Below are positions 26,713-36,488 of a stretch of 64,000 nt of DNA, in pieces. Position 1 is the stretch's first letter. Every line of letters begins with the position of its first letter. The position numbers were made by a program, and so were the translations under genes. The notes below the pieces were generated by a model that saw nothing but the letters and a program-made list of their open reading frames with translations, ran no database searches and was not told the origin of the DNA. The stretch spans positions 62,001 through 126,000 of the forward strand of contig NZ_JSEO01000012.1 in the NCBI RefSeq assembly GCF_001624705.1, in the 5' to 3' direction. This stretch comes from Marinomonas sp. SBI8L. GTDB taxonomy: Bacteria; Pseudomonadota; Gammaproteobacteria; Pseudomonadales; Marinomonadaceae.

Positions 26713-28368
26713 ATGGATAATGTTCCAGTACAACAGTCAGATCAAAAACTCTATGTAGAGTTATTAACCGGCTTCAATAAACTTACTGTTATTAGACAGT
26801 TAGCTTTGATGGTCGGTTTAGCTGCGTCTATAGCTATTGGCTTGGCTGCTATTCTGTGGACAGATGGGCCTGAGTATAAGCCTGTACTTAGTAGCATTAC
26901 TGATTACAACGCTGATCAAATAGTTGAAGTGTTAAGCATTAACAATATTCCCTTTAAACTCGATGAGAATACTGGGGCTTTATTAGTTGAATCTGACTAT
27001 TATCATCAGGCTAGGCTAAAACTTGCCGGTTCAGGTATTGTTAATGATACCGTGGTAGGCATGGAGATAATGGACCAAGAGCAAGGTCTTGGAACATCTC
27101 AATTTGTTGAGGGAACTCGTTATCGTCGAGGTCTTGAAGGCGAATTAAGTCGAACCATTTCTAGCCTGCAAAGTATTAAATCCGCGCGAGTACACCTTGC
27201 TATTCCTAAAGAGTCTGTATTTGTCAGAGATACACGTAAACCTTCCGCGTCAGTCTTCTTAGAAATGTATCCTGGTCGTCGTCTTGATAGAAGCCAAGTA
27301 GAGGCGATTGTAAATCTTGTTTCATCTAGTATTTCTCAACTAAATGCAAAAAGTGTCACCGTTGTTGATCAAAGAGGAACCTTGCTTAGTGAAAAAGAGA
27401 CCAGCTCTGAACTTTCTGTCGCAGGGAAACAATTTGAATATACTCGAAAAGTAGAAGATGTACTGCTTAGTAGGGTCAACAACATTCTAGAGCCTGTTGT
27501 GGGTGCTGATAGGTTCAAGGCTGAAGTTTCTACAGATGTAGATTTTACTTCGGTCGAGCAAACCGACGAACAGTATAACCCTGATTTGTTAGCTTTGCGG
27601 AGTGAGCAAACGCTTAATGAAAGCCGAAATGGAACGACTAACTCTGGTATTCCTGGTTCTTTAACGAACCAGCCTCCTGGCGCGATTACCGCGCCAGAAG
27701 TTGCTAATAGTGCAGGAGCAACAACAGGAAGTAATGGTGAGTCACGTCAAGAAACGACTCGTAACTTTGAGTTAGATAGAAGTATTAGTTATACCCGTAG
27801 ACAACAAGGGACGATTAGACGTTTGTCTGTGGCTGTTGTTGTTGATGATCTTGTTAGTATTGATCCAGAAACGTCTGAATTAGTTAGAACCCCATGGAGT
27901 GATGATGAGTTAAGTCGTTTAACGCTTTTAGTCCGTGATGCTGTGGGTTATGACTCAGGACGTGGGGACAGTGTGAGTGTTATCAATTCACCTTTTGCTG
28001 TGCCTGAACCATTACCTGAGCCAGAAGAAGTACCTTTTTATCAACAGCCTTGGTTTATTAGTTTAATTCAACCTACTTTAGTTGGGTTCTTTGTACTTAT
28101 TCTTCTTATGGTTGTCGTCAGGCCCATACTTAAAGCCTTGGGTGAGCAAAATAAGATTGCTGTCGCAGAAGATGCAGAGGCGTCAATATTTGCTGATGAA
28201 ACAGATGAAATTTCAGATGATCAAGTATCACTTGTTAGTGCAGAAGATATTATGGTGCCAGGTTCACCTGAGAAAATTGAAAGGCAACTTAATGCAATTC
28301 GTGGCCTAATAGCAGAAGAGCCTGAGCGGGTTGCACAAGTGGTTAAACAATGGGTGATGGACGGTTAA
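26713..28368 (+). CDS. fliF: Flagellar MS-ring protein FliF
   Basis: A 551-residue protein of the MS ring. TM1 is at about 37-53 and TM2 near residues 447-470. Between them are ring-building domains with the sequence YKPVLSSITDYNADQIVEVL and the segment ARVHLAIPKESVF. The cytoplasmic C-terminal tail (VAQVVKQWVMDG) is the FliG-binding part. It follows fliE after 30 bases, and its stop codon abuts fliG. Confidence 0.96.
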   Translation: MDNVPVQQSDQKLYVELLTGFNKLTVIRQLALMVGLAASIAIGLAAILWTDGPEYKPVLSSITDYNADQIVEVLSINNIPFKLDENTGALLVESDYYHQARLKLAGSGIVNDTVVGMEIMDQEQGLGTSQFVEGTRYRRGLEGELSRTISSLQSIKSARVHLAIPKESVFVRDTRKPSASVFLEMYPGRRLDRSQVEAIVNLVSSSISQLNAKSVTVVDQRGTLLSEKETSSELSVAGKQFEYTRKVEDVLLSRVNNILEPVVGADRFKAEVSTDVDFTSVEQTDEQYNPDLLALRSEQTLNESRNGTTNSGIPGSLTNQPPGAITAPEVANSAGATTGSNGESRQETTRNFELDRSISYTRRQQGTIRRLSVAVVVDDLVSIDPETSELVRTPWSDDELSRLTLLVRDAVGYDSGRGDSVSVINSPFAVPEPLPEPEEVPFYQQPWFISLIQPTLVGFFVLILLMVVVRPILKALGEQNKIAVAEDAEASIFADETDEISDDQVSLVSAEDIMVPGSPEKIERQLNAIRGLIAEEPERVAQVVKQWVMDG

Positions 28369-29385
28369 ATGAGTGATACGGAACAAGGTGGTGACGACTT
28401 ATCATCTTTACAAAAAGCGGCTGTGCTATTGATGTCTTTAGGTGAGTCGGATGCGGCCCAGATTCTAAAGCATATGGGCCCGAAAGAAGTTCAGCGAATC
28501 GGTCAGTCCATGGCGCAACTTGCCAATGTGCAAAGACACCAAGTTGAAAAGGTGTTAGATGATTTTTTAGTTTTGGTTGGTGATCAGACAGGTCTAGGGC
28601 TAGGCGCTGATGGTTATATCCGAAACATGCTTAAAGAAGCTTTAGGTGAAGAAAAAGCGGGTAGTCTCATCGACCGAATTCTTTTAGGTGGCAATACCAC
28701 AGGTTTGGATACCTTAAAATGGATGGAACCAAGGGCTGTTGCCGATGTGATTCGTTATGAACACCCTCAGATTCAAGCCATTGTTATTTCTTACTTAGAC
28801 TCAGATCAGGCGGCGGACATTCTCTCCAACTTTGATGAACGAGTAAGGTTAGATATCGTTTTGCGTGTAGCATCACTTGAAACCGTTCAACCTGCTGCCC
28901 TACAAGAGCTTAACTCGATTCTTGAGCGACAGTTCTCTGGTAGTCAAGGTTCGCAATCTACTTCTATCGGTGGTGTGAGAACCGCTGCAAATATCATGAA
29001 CTTTATTGATAGTTCTGTAGAAGCTGATCTCATGGAATCTATCCGTGATGTTGATGAGGATCTAGCAAACACTATTCAAGATATGATGTTTGTCTTTGAT
29101 AACTTGATTGATGTAGATGATAGAGGTATTCAAGCAATCTTACGTGAGGTTGAGTCTGAAACCCTTATTTTGGCTTTGAAAGGAGCTGACCCAGATATGC
29201 AAGAGAAGATATATAAAAACATGTCTTCTCGTGCTGCAGATATGCTTAAAGATGACTTGGAGGCCAAAGGGCCTGTTCGAGTTAGTGAAGTTGAAGTTGC
29301 ACAAAAAGAAATACTTGCCATTGCTAGACGACTTGCCGACGCCGGTGAGATTATGTTGGGCGGTGGTGGTGAACAAATGGTTTAA
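28369..29385 (+). CDS. fliG: Flagellar motor switch protein FliG
   Basis: A 338-residue switch protein that couples stator work to rotor torque. The N-terminal FliF-binding part includes QKAAVLLMSLGE; the middle has EHPQIQAIVISYL (EHPQ motif); the C-terminal domain has MMFVFDNLIDVDDRGIQAIL with the charged torque helix after it. It starts at the base after the fliF stop. Confidence 0.96.
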   Translation: MSDTEQGGDDLSSLQKAAVLLMSLGESDAAQILKHMGPKEVQRIGQSMAQLANVQRHQVEKVLDDFLVLVGDQTGLGLGADGYIRNMLKEALGEEKAGSLIDRILLGGNTTGLDTLKWMEPRAVADVIRYEHPQIQAIVISYLDSDQAADILSNFDERVRLDIVLRVASLETVQPAALQELNSILERQFSGSQGSQSTSIGGVRTAANIMNFIDSSVEADLMESIRDVDEDLANTIQDMMFVFDNLIDVDDRGIQAILREVESETLILALKGADPDMQEKIYKNMSSRAADMLKDDLEAKGPVRVSEVEVAQKEILAIARRLADAGEIMLGGGGEQMV

Positions 29386-29388
29386 CCT

Positions 29389-30207
29389 ATGTCTGAAAGT
29401 GCAAAAGGAAATGAGCGTAAGTTAACCGCTTATGAGCGTTGGGAGCTGCCTCATTTGGAGGATGTCGCTCCGAAAGAAGACACGGGTACCTCTTTATTGA
29501 TCCGCAAAAACGAAGCTGTCGTTGTCGAAGAAATCGATGAGGACTCTTTAGTCTATGAGCCGTTAACCGCTTCTCAATTAGAAGAAATTCGCCTTGCCGC
29601 TTATGATGAAGGTTATGTTGAAGGACTTGAGGAAGGTCATCAAACTGGATTTGAAAAAGGTGAAACTCAAGGTCATGAAGAAGGGCATGCTGCAGGCCTA
29701 GAAAAAGGTTATGAGGAAGGTTATGAAAAGGGCTTTGCTCAATCTGTTGAAGATGCAACTGCTAAGCTAGCTGAAGTTGAGACGTTATTAAGGCAACTTA
29801 GTGATGATTTGAGTCGCCCTATTAAAGCTTGTAAAGATCAGGTTGAATCGATTCTTTATCTATCTGTAGCGAATATGGTCCAGAGTATTACTCAATCACA
29901 ATTAACAGAAGTATCTGAAAACCTTTTATCATCTCAGGTCGCATTTTTAACGCGTGAACTTGAGGAGTTGGAGCAACCTTTGAGAATTCGTTTGCACCCT
30001 GAAAGTGCTGATTTAATACAAACTTTTTCTGTGTTTGATCGGGTTGATATCAAAGTCGAGCAAGATGAAAGCTTATTGCCTGGTGGCTTTGTACTAGACT
30101 CAAAAGGTGCTTTTGTTGATGCTTCGATTGAGCATAAAATAGAATTAATCCTAGCTGACCTCGTTAAGCTGCATCCTCATCCAGAGCCAGATTCTGATGG
30201 AATCTGA
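29389..30207 (+). CDS. fliH: Flagellar export ATPase regulator FliH
   Basis: A 272-residue negative regulator and docking factor of the FliI ATPase. Residues about 75-125 form a run of GxxxG-type repeats ([20 protein letters not shown] and onward), the FliH hallmark. The C-terminal part resembles the V-ATPase E subunit, with [20 protein letters not shown]. It overlaps fliI by 11 bases. Confidence 0.93.
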   Translation: MSESAKGNERKLTAYERWELPHLEDVAPKEDTGTSLLIRKNEAVVVEEIDEDSLVYEPLTASQLEEIRLAAYDEGYVEGLEEGHQTGFEKGETQGHEEGHAAGLEKGYEEGYEKGFAQSVEDATAKLAEVETLLRQLSDDLSRPIKACKDQVESILYLSVANMVQSITQSQLTEVSENLLSSQVAFLTRELEELEQPLRIRLHPESADLIQTFSVFDRVDIKVEQDESLLPGGFVLDSKGAFVDASIEHKIELILADLVKLHPHPEPDSDGI

Positions 30208-31522
30208 TCTAGTTTCCCGGCTCAATAAATTAAAGCAATTTTCTTCAGATCACCTTCATCCAGTGCTAGAGGGGAAAGTCACCCGTATGGTTGGTCTAAC
30301 TATGGAGGCGGTTGGCTGTAAAGTCGCTTTAGGGGATAGGTGCTCTGTTCAGGTTAGAGAAGATAGATGGGTTGAATCTGAAGTTGTTGGATTTACTGGC
30401 AACTTAACTTATTTAATGCCAACTGAAGCTATCAATGGTATTGCTCCAGGTGCTCGTGTGAAGCCATTATCCGGTGAAGGAATGATGATGGTTGGCCCTG
30501 AGTTACTTGGCCGAGTTGTTAATGGTTTGGGTTATCCATTAGATGGCAAAGGGCCGATTAAAGCTCAGCACAGAATAGGAATGCAAGGCGATATTATTAA
30601 CCCATTGCAACGTAAACCTATCACCGAGCCTCTGGATGTTGGTATTAAGTCTATTAATAGCCTCCTAACGGTAGGAAAAGGGCAACGACTAGGTTTGTTT
30701 GCTGGTAGTGGTGTGGGTAAAAGTATGTTGCTCGGCATGATGACTCGCTTTACTGAGGCAGACATTACGATAGTCGGTTTAATTGGTGAGCGGGGACGAG
30801 AGGTTAAAGAATTTATTGAGCAGATTCTTGGGCCTGAAGGGCTTGCTCGCTCTGTTGTTATTGCTTCTCCTGCTGATGACTCTGCGTTGATGAGATTAAG
30901 GGCGGCTACTTTGACCACCCGTATTGCAGAGTACTACCGTGATCAGGGGAAGAATGTTTTACTTCTAATGGATTCACTAACCCGTTATGCCCAAGCTCAA
31001 AGGGAGATTGCATTATCGGTTGGGGAGCCTCCTGCCACTAAGGGTTATCCGCCTTCTGTATTTTCTAAAATCCCTCAGTTAGTTGAAAGAGCTGGAAATG
31101 GTGCTGCTGGTGGTGGATCTATTACGGCTTTTTATACTGTGCTTACTGAAGGTGATGATCAGCAAGACCCAATTGCTGATGCTTCTAGAGCAATATTGGA
31201 TGGTCATTTCGTATTGTCGCGTCGGTTGGCTGAGGAAGGTCATTATCCTGCAATTGATATTGAAGCCTCCATTTCTCGAGCTATGCCTCATATTGTTAGT
31301 GATGCTCACCTAAAAGGAGCGTTAAGGGTTAAGCAGCTATATTCTAAATATCAGCAAAATCAAGATTTGATATCTGTTGGTGCTTATACGAAAGGTGCAG
31401 ATCCAGATACAGACCAAGCAATAGCTCTTATGCCAGAGATAAAAGCTTTTCTACAGCAGGGTCTGGGTGAGCAATTTAATATTGATGCAAGCTTGGAAGC
31501 CCTAGTTAAAGCAATGACCTAG
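30197..31522 (+). CDS. fliI: Flagellum-specific ATPase FliI
   Basis: Hexameric ATPase of the flagellar type III export apparatus, 441 residues. Walker A is AGSGVGKS near residues 169-176; Walker B and the following motif read [17 protein letters not shown]. The segment [14 protein letters not shown] is diagnostic of FliI/YscN. It starts inside the end of fliH. Confidence 0.97.
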   Translation: MESDLVSRLNKLKQFSSDHLHPVLEGKVTRMVGLTMEAVGCKVALGDRCSVQVREDRWVESEVVGFTGNLTYLMPTEAINGIAPGARVKPLSGEGMMMVGPELLGRVVNGLGYPLDGKGPIKAQHRIGMQGDIINPLQRKPITEPLDVGIKSINSLLTVGKGQRLGLFAGSGVGKSMLLGMMTRFTEADITIVGLIGERGREVKEFIEQILGPEGLARSVVIASPADDSALMRLRAATLTTRIAEYYRDQGKNVLLLMDSLTRYAQAQREIALSVGEPPATKGYPPSVFSKIPQLVERAGNGAAGGGSITAFYTVLTEGDDQQDPIADASRAILDGHFVLSRRLAEEGHYPAIDIEASISRAMPHIVSDAHLKGALRVKQLYSKYQQNQDLISVGAYTKGADPDTDQAIALMPEIKAFLQQGLGEQFNIDASLEALVKAMT

Positions 31523-31577
31523 ACCTTTTGAGCTATAATGGGCATTATGCTTATTAACCTGTCTATTGGAAGATGTG

Positions 31578-32012
31578 ATGAAGCGGTCCCAGCGTATTCA
31601 AAAGCTCGTTGAACTATCTCAGAAAAAAGAAGATACAGTTGCCCGCTTGCTTGCTCGACAAAAAGCGAAAGTAGAGCAAGAAAAACAGAAGCTAGAGCAA
31701 TTGCAAGAGTACGCTTCTCAATATGAGTCTGAGCGAAATTTATTAGGTATGAGCCCTTATTTAGTCACTAACTATCAGCACTTTGTTACGCGATTAGAGC
31801 AGGCCGTGCAGCAGCAAAAAGGTGCTATTTCTCAGTCAGAACACCAGGCTGATCAGGCTCAGCAACAATGGTTGGCTGCCAGGGCTAAAACTAAGAGCAT
31901 GGATATTGTAAGAGATAAACATGCTCAGCAAGAGCAAAAATTAGAAGATAAGCTGGAGCAAAGGCAAACAGATGAATTTGCTATGCTCAGGTTTATGAAA
32001 TCTGGTTATTAA
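31578..32012 (+). CDS. fliJ: Flagellar export chaperone FliJ
   Basis: A 144-residue, almost entirely coiled-coil protein, rich in Gln, Lys and Glu, as FliJ is. In known systems it fits into the FliI ring and carries chaperones. The chosen ATG has GGAAG five bases upstream; an in-frame TTG at 31566 would add four residues. It ends fliEFGHIJ, and four non-structural genes follow before fliK. Confidence 0.88.
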   Translation: MKRSQRIQKLVELSQKKEDTVARLLARQKAKVEQEKQKLEQLQEYASQYESERNLLGMSPYLVTNYQHFVTRLEQAVQQQKGAISQSEHQADQAQQQWLAARAKTKSMDIVRDKHAQQEQKLEDKLEQRQTDEFAMLRFMKSGY

Positions 32013-32035
32013 GTTTGGTATGTTAATTTGCCATC

Positions 32036-33982
32036 ATGGAAGTGCTATTGAGTAAACTCAGTTATCGCCTTTATGAATTAGAAAGCTATAGTCTTTCCTA
32101 TGACTTTTCTCCCGTTGAAAGTTTAATAGATATTAGAGAAGGCTTAGATTGGCTGAGTGCAAATGCGGCTCAACAGTTTGAGTTAATGTCATTAAATGAA
32201 TTGTTGGATTCATTCTTACGTTTGGTTGCAGGTTTGCAGCACGAACTTTCACCTTTTAATTTTAAGTTTCGAGACCTGTTGCTTGAGTTTATTGACTTGG
32301 CGCGACAGCTTATTTTAGAGCAAGATTTCTATTTATCTTTTGAACCTAATCTAGCAACTAAATCACATCAAATAACTTTAATTTCAAACAAAATTGACTT
32401 ACTTGGTAATGAGCTAACAACTGGCTCTAATTTAGCAGTGAATGTTTATGAGTCAGACGTTAATCAAGATAATGATTATTGGCTGAATGATCTAATAGAC
32501 TTCATTGAAAGGTTTTCTCGCGTTGGTGCTTACTACTTTGAGGGCGGACTCAACTTCAAGCCTGAAGGGCTAATGAATGAGGACGTAAAGCTGATTTTGA
32601 ATAACACTTCATCCTCTTTGGTTTTAGGTGTAAAAACCTCACAATCTCTAGCTTGGATGAAGCATAATTTTAATAAATTTAGATGGAATAAAAGGCAAGA
32701 CTCTAAGCTGGTATCACCACTGAATCTAGCATCTTTATTTAAAGGTTTCAGGCATGCAAATGAATTGTTAGGTTGGCGAGAGAAGAAACGATTTAAATAT
32801 TCGAATTACTATAAAGAGCTTGAAAGTGTTTATCTTGCTTCTCAATCTCTAACCCTAAAACAGGCCGCTCAGCAACTTTCATCCACTTTGAAATTAGATA
32901 TAGAGGTGATGGCATATCAGAGTTCGCTGTATGTAGATCTTGATGCTTTTGATAAGTTGAAGCAGAGCCTTGCTAAGGCGATTAACTTAAACTCTTGTGA
33001 CCATAGCTTTCAGTATTATTTGTCTTTGAAGGATTGTGCAGGTTGCTCATATCTGTCTCTTGAAGAGGTGAATGAATTAGGACTACAGAGTGAATCAGAA
33101 GTAGGCTTAATAGGAGGGCCTAATCAAATTGATGTTGAGCTTAATAAGCTCAGTTTATCTGTCTCTGTTGATTTAGATGTGCTCGAACATTCTGTGTGGC
33201 AGATGAACTTTGCTAATGAAGTTATTTGTGTTCCAGATCACAAAATACATTCAATACAAATATTTGAAGTTAGAGATTTTGAATCATGTGATAACTTTTC
33301 CATCATTCAGATGACATTTGACTCCATAGGTGCCATTGATGTTTTTGTTGCGCCTCATGAGCAAAGCCAGCTAGAAGGAGATACTAGAGTTGTATTGATT
33401 GAGGAAATTGGGCGAACCTATGGCATATTGGTGACAGATATGCGGCTTCAAAGGCGCGCCTATAAAGTTGCTTCAAAAGGGGTGAATGCTAAAGTAAATA
33501 TGCTTTGGTGCTTAGGTGGTGAAAATGTGGTGCCAGAGATAAATCCATGTGCCTATGAAGAAACTAGTATAAACCTAATAGTGAAACAAGATGATATCAG
33601 AGTAGATAAGAGTGGTTGGCTCGCTAAGGTTGCAGGTATTCCTTGTTTTATAGGTGCAGATATAGTTGAAAAACATTTACCTGTCACTCTTGAAAATGTG
33701 GTGAATTTACCTGGGATAAGCCTTCCTTTAGCTAAGCTTGAGGGGGGGTGTTACCCCTACTTAGATATTGAAAAGGAACTGGCTATATCTTTAGTTTTAT
33801 TGACGTCTCAGGATAAATATATATGCCTTCCTGTGGAGGCAATTTATTACGAAGCAGATATGAGTAATAAGTTGCAAAGCATTGAAGGTATAGATCGGCT
33901 GGATTTAAGAGAGTTTAGCCTGCTTTCATCAAATTATGATGCTAACTTATTATATGTAATTGATTCTAATAGCTTTGGATAG
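32036..33982 (+). CDS. Degenerate CheA-like protein with two CheW-like domains (putative pseudokinase)
   Basis: A 648-residue soluble protein. By eye it lines up with the CheA encoded at 51371-53695. Residues about 24-95 match the P1 Hpt helices, but the FHTVKGG phosphoacceptor site reads LDWLSAN, so the His is gone. Residues about 272-345 follow the P3/P4 boundary (LKQAAQQLSSTLKLDIEV; N-box remnant INLNSCDH at 316-323), with no DxGxG and no GxG boxes. Residues 372-505 match P5/CheW (ANEVICVPDHKIHSI; VLIEEIGRTYGILVTD). Residues 526-646 match a second CheW-like unit (VVNLPGISLPLAKLEGG). ATP binding and phosphotransfer are therefore unlikely; a scaffold role is inferred. It lies 23 bases after fliJ. 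A CheA origin is my alignment, not a search result. Confidence 0.65.
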   Translation: MEVLLSKLSYRLYELESYSLSYDFSPVESLIDIREGLDWLSANAAQQFELMSLNELLDSFLRLVAGLQHELSPFNFKFRDLLLEFIDLARQLILEQDFYLSFEPNLATKSHQITLISNKIDLLGNELTTGSNLAVNVYESDVNQDNDYWLNDLIDFIERFSRVGAYYFEGGLNFKPEGLMNEDVKLILNNTSSSLVLGVKTSQSLAWMKHNFNKFRWNKRQDSKLVSPLNLASLFKGFRHANELLGWREKKRFKYSNYYKELESVYLASQSLTLKQAAQQLSSTLKLDIEVMAYQSSLYVDLDAFDKLKQSLAKAINLNSCDHSFQYYLSLKDCAGCSYLSLEEVNELGLQSESEVGLIGGPNQIDVELNKLSLSVSVDLDVLEHSVWQMNFANEVICVPDHKIHSIQIFEVRDFESCDNFSIIQMTFDSIGAIDVFVAPHEQSQLEGDTRVVLIEEIGRTYGILVTDMRLQRRAYKVASKGVNAKVNMLWCLGGENVVPEINPCAYEETSINLIVKQDDIRVDKSGWLAKVAGIPCFIGADIVEKHLPVTLENVVNLPGISLPLAKLEGGCYPYLDIEKELAISLVLLTSQDKYICLPVEAIYYEADMSNKLQSIEGIDRLDLREFSLLSSNYDANLLYVIDSNSFG

Positions 33983-34049
33983 TTTTTCTTTAATAAGTAT
34001 TTTTTATATGATTAGATTTTATGTTTAAACCTTGGCTTCAGGACGTTAG

Positions 34050-36017
34050 ATGACAGAAATTAACTTAAATGCTCGACGTAATAATGTAGTGACATTTTTA
34101 ACGCGCTCTGTGCTCGTCTTAATGCTATGGGTTTGCCTTGTTATGTCTGGGCTATTTTTCTTTATCACTGAAGAAAATAATAAATCCATGGTGGCTGAGC
34201 AGCGGGTTGATTTGATGCTTGAGCAATTGAATGAGCTTCAGTTAGAAGCTTTAGAGTTATTTATCTATTCGACGAATATTATTCCACATGATCCAGCTAG
34301 CGTTGAAGAATTATCAAATAAAGAGCAAGTTTTACAAGCTAGGGTAGCGGCAGAACTTGAAGAAATGATTCGAATTTATCGTGAAATCGATAATTTTCCG
34401 GTGATAGAGCTAGATTTAGAAAGGCTATTAGAAGTTCAAGATGTAGAGCAAAAGATGCTGATAATTGAAAGGTTTCAGGAAAGCCTTATTTTAGCGAGAT
34501 CTGTTTTACATGAATTTAAGTTATTAAAGAAACAAGAATACCTTATCAGCTTTCAGCTTTTTCAAAATTTGGTGATTGGCTTCGCTCTAGTAACTTTGCT
34601 GGGCTTACTTTTTACTTATGCTTTGATGCGAAAGAGGCTTTTAGTTGGTTTGGAAAGTGTTCTGAATTTAGTAAAAAAATTCCATCATAAACAATATTCT
34701 TATTCACCAGATTGGCATCATAATGATGAATTTAGGGATATCTTCTTTCACTTGCAACAACTTAAGGAATCTAATCTAGTTAATGCGCATGTGATTGAGC
34801 GGGATAAAAGCTTATTAGAGCATTATTTTCAAAATATTCAGGAGCCTTGTTTAGCCTTGAATAGTGACAGGCGCTATGTGTTCTGTAATCAGTTGTTTGA
34901 GTTGATATGGTCTGAATATCAGGTTGAAATTGAATCAAGCTTGTGTGATTTAGATGAGCCTTCGCTTGAGTTGGTTGATATTAAAATTGCTGAAACTAAA
35001 AATAATGATAATTTGCCGTCATTATTCCGTTTTAACGGTTTGGCCTATACTTTTAATGAAGAAGAAATCTTTGAAGAAGGACGTTTGATTGGTTATCTAT
35101 TAACCTTTACTCCAGTGTTTGATGAGCTAGAGTACGAAGCTGTCACTAAGCTTGTTTCATTAATGTCTAATGATGTTTGGAATGCGCCAGTTAGAGTGAT
35201 GAGAGAGGAGTCAAAGGTTGCTGCTTTAGCTGTCCAATTAGAGAAAATACGTCTATCAGTAACAAGTCTAATTAACTTATTTGATGGGATGACTGTTGCA
35301 GAAGAAAAGCAGAAAGTAACATCTTTAAAAGAAGTTGGTGAGTTGGTTATTATGCTCTCTGAGTCTTTAACTGATGCAAATGATAAATTAACAAAACAAG
35401 AAGTGACGTTTATTGAAGACGAGTCTGAAAGTGAATTTGAATCACAGGATGAGTTGGACTTTGAGCCATTAAAAGGTGCTGTTTTAGAGCTGAGACAAAA
35501 AGTTGAAAATAGCATATTCTTTGCCTCCCAATTAGGTAAAAAGAATACTGACTCATTGCAGGGGTTGGAATCTAATTTGTTACTTGGTTATGAGAACTTG
35601 AATCAAAGCCTAACGATTGTTCATAAAGGTGTTGAGGCGAGTGTTAATGCCTTGCAAGATAGTTCTGATTGTATGTCTGAGGTTAAAGTGGCTGTGTTGA
35701 ATGCCATAGTTAATAAAGATGAAAGTGATATTGAATTGGACGCTTTGCAAAGTATTGCTGTCGATTTAAGTCATGACATAGACACGGTTTCACAAATGTT
35801 ACAAGATTCATTAGCGCAAGAGAAAGAAAGTTTAGCTATATTAGAAAGTGACATAGAGTCTTGTCAGGAGAGATCGGTTAAAGCAAAAAATGCAATACAG
35901 GAGTTTAGCTTGAACAATCAGGAAGATGAATTAACTTCGCACTCTGAAAATATGATGAAGGATGTTTTCAGTTTGGACGATGTATTGGAACGTTTAATAG
36001 AAAAGAGTAAGCCTTAG
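34050..36017 (+). CDS. Chemoreceptor-shaped membrane protein without MCP signalling tip
   Basis: A 655-residue protein. TM1 at about 17-39, a helical extracytoplasmic region at 40-168, TM2 at 169-192, a HAMP-like stretch at about 193-245, and a PAS-like region at about 252-357 (YFQNIQEPCLALNSDRRYVFCN). A long acidic helical part follows to the end (475-650). The layout is that of a chemoreceptor, but the conserved MCP hairpin ([19 protein letters not shown] type) is absent, and there are no kinase motifs. AGGA precedes the ATG. It lies 67 bases after the CheA-like gene, and I infer that the two work as a receptor-scaffold pair. I recognise no named family. Confidence 0.6.
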   Translation: MTEINLNARRNNVVTFLTRSVLVLMLWVCLVMSGLFFFITEENNKSMVAEQRVDLMLEQLNELQLEALELFIYSTNIIPHDPASVEELSNKEQVLQARVAAELEEMIRIYREIDNFPVIELDLERLLEVQDVEQKMLIIERFQESLILARSVLHEFKLLKKQEYLISFQLFQNLVIGFALVTLLGLLFTYALMRKRLLVGLESVLNLVKKFHHKQYSYSPDWHHNDEFRDIFFHLQQLKESNLVNAHVIERDKSLLEHYFQNIQEPCLALNSDRRYVFCNQLFELIWSEYQVEIESSLCDLDEPSLELVDIKIAETKNNDNLPSLFRFNGLAYTFNEEEIFEEGRLIGYLLTFTPVFDELEYEAVTKLVSLMSNDVWNAPVRVMREESKVAALAVQLEKIRLSVTSLINLFDGMTVAEEKQKVTSLKEVGELVIMLSESLTDANDKLTKQEVTFIEDESESEFESQDELDFEPLKGAVLELRQKVENSIFFASQLGKKNTDSLQGLESNLLLGYENLNQSLTIVHKGVEASVNALQDSSDCMSEVKVAVLNAIVNKDESDIELDALQSIAVDLSHDIDTVSQMLQDSLAQEKESLAILESDIESCQERSVKAKNAIQEFSLNNQEDELTSHSENMMKDVFSLDDVLERLIEKSKP

Positions 36018-36051
36018 TTTGTTAATGTACTTAAATGTAATGGCGAGAAAC

Positions 36052-36072
36052 TTTATCTGGTAACAAGATAAA
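36052..36072 (+). other. Short perfect inverted repeat before the STAS gene
   Basis: TTTATCT and AGATAAA (7-base arms) flank the loop GGTAACA. It lies in the 165-base gap before the STAS gene and has no T tract after it. It could be an RNA hairpin or an operator; no other signal is clear in the gap. Confidence 0.4.
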
Positions 36073-36182
36073 ATTTGTTATTCAATTCTCTTATTTTCCA
36101 ATTTGCTTTAAGTGTCAAGGAAGGCAAATTATTAAAGATGAAGTTGTCATTACTTCATGAAGACTTTATAGGATTTAGTTGT

Positions 36183-36485
36183 ATGATCATGCAGACACAA
36201 TACGATGAAAAAAAACATGCCTTAGTAATTCAAATTGAAGGACGGTTTGATTTTAGTTGTCATAAGGCGTTTAAAGATGCTTACAGCTCTGTAGAAAGTA
36301 ATTGTAAGTTTGAGTTAGATATGACGAAAGTCACTTATGTTGATAGCTCAGCTTTAGGTATGCTTTTGCTTCTTAGGGATTATGCTGGTGGAGATCAGGG
36401 CGAAATAGTCTTGAGTCACTGTAATGACGCAGTAGAAAAAATCCTTCGTATTGCTAACTTTGATAGGTTGTTTTCACTGCATTAA
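36183..36485 (+). CDS. STAS-domain anti-sigma factor antagonist (HsbA-like)
   Basis: A 100-residue single STAS domain. The phosphorylatable serine lies in VTYVDSSALGMLLLL, the classical SpoIIAA-type motif. Its genomic neighbour is a PP2C phosphatase/anti-sigma kinase, so it should be the phosphorylated and dephosphorylated switch of that pair. In Pseudomonas the equivalent HsbA binds FlgM or a diguanylate cyclase depending on its phosphorylation. The ATG chosen has AGGA about nine bases before; the open frame extends up to a TTG at 36075, which would give a longer N-terminus not typical of the family. Confidence 0.82.
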   Translation: MIMQTQYDEKKHALVIQIEGRFDFSCHKAFKDAYSSVESNCKFELDMTKVTYVDSSALGMLLLLRDYAGGDQGEIVLSHCNDAVEKILRIANFDRLFSLH

Positions 36486-36488
36486 TCC

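Noticed and set aside
36018-36182. N-terminally extended STAS protein starting at a TTG at 36075
   Set aside because: The extra residues are hydrophobic and unlike STAS proteins, and the inverted repeat at 36052-36072 lies just before that TTG.
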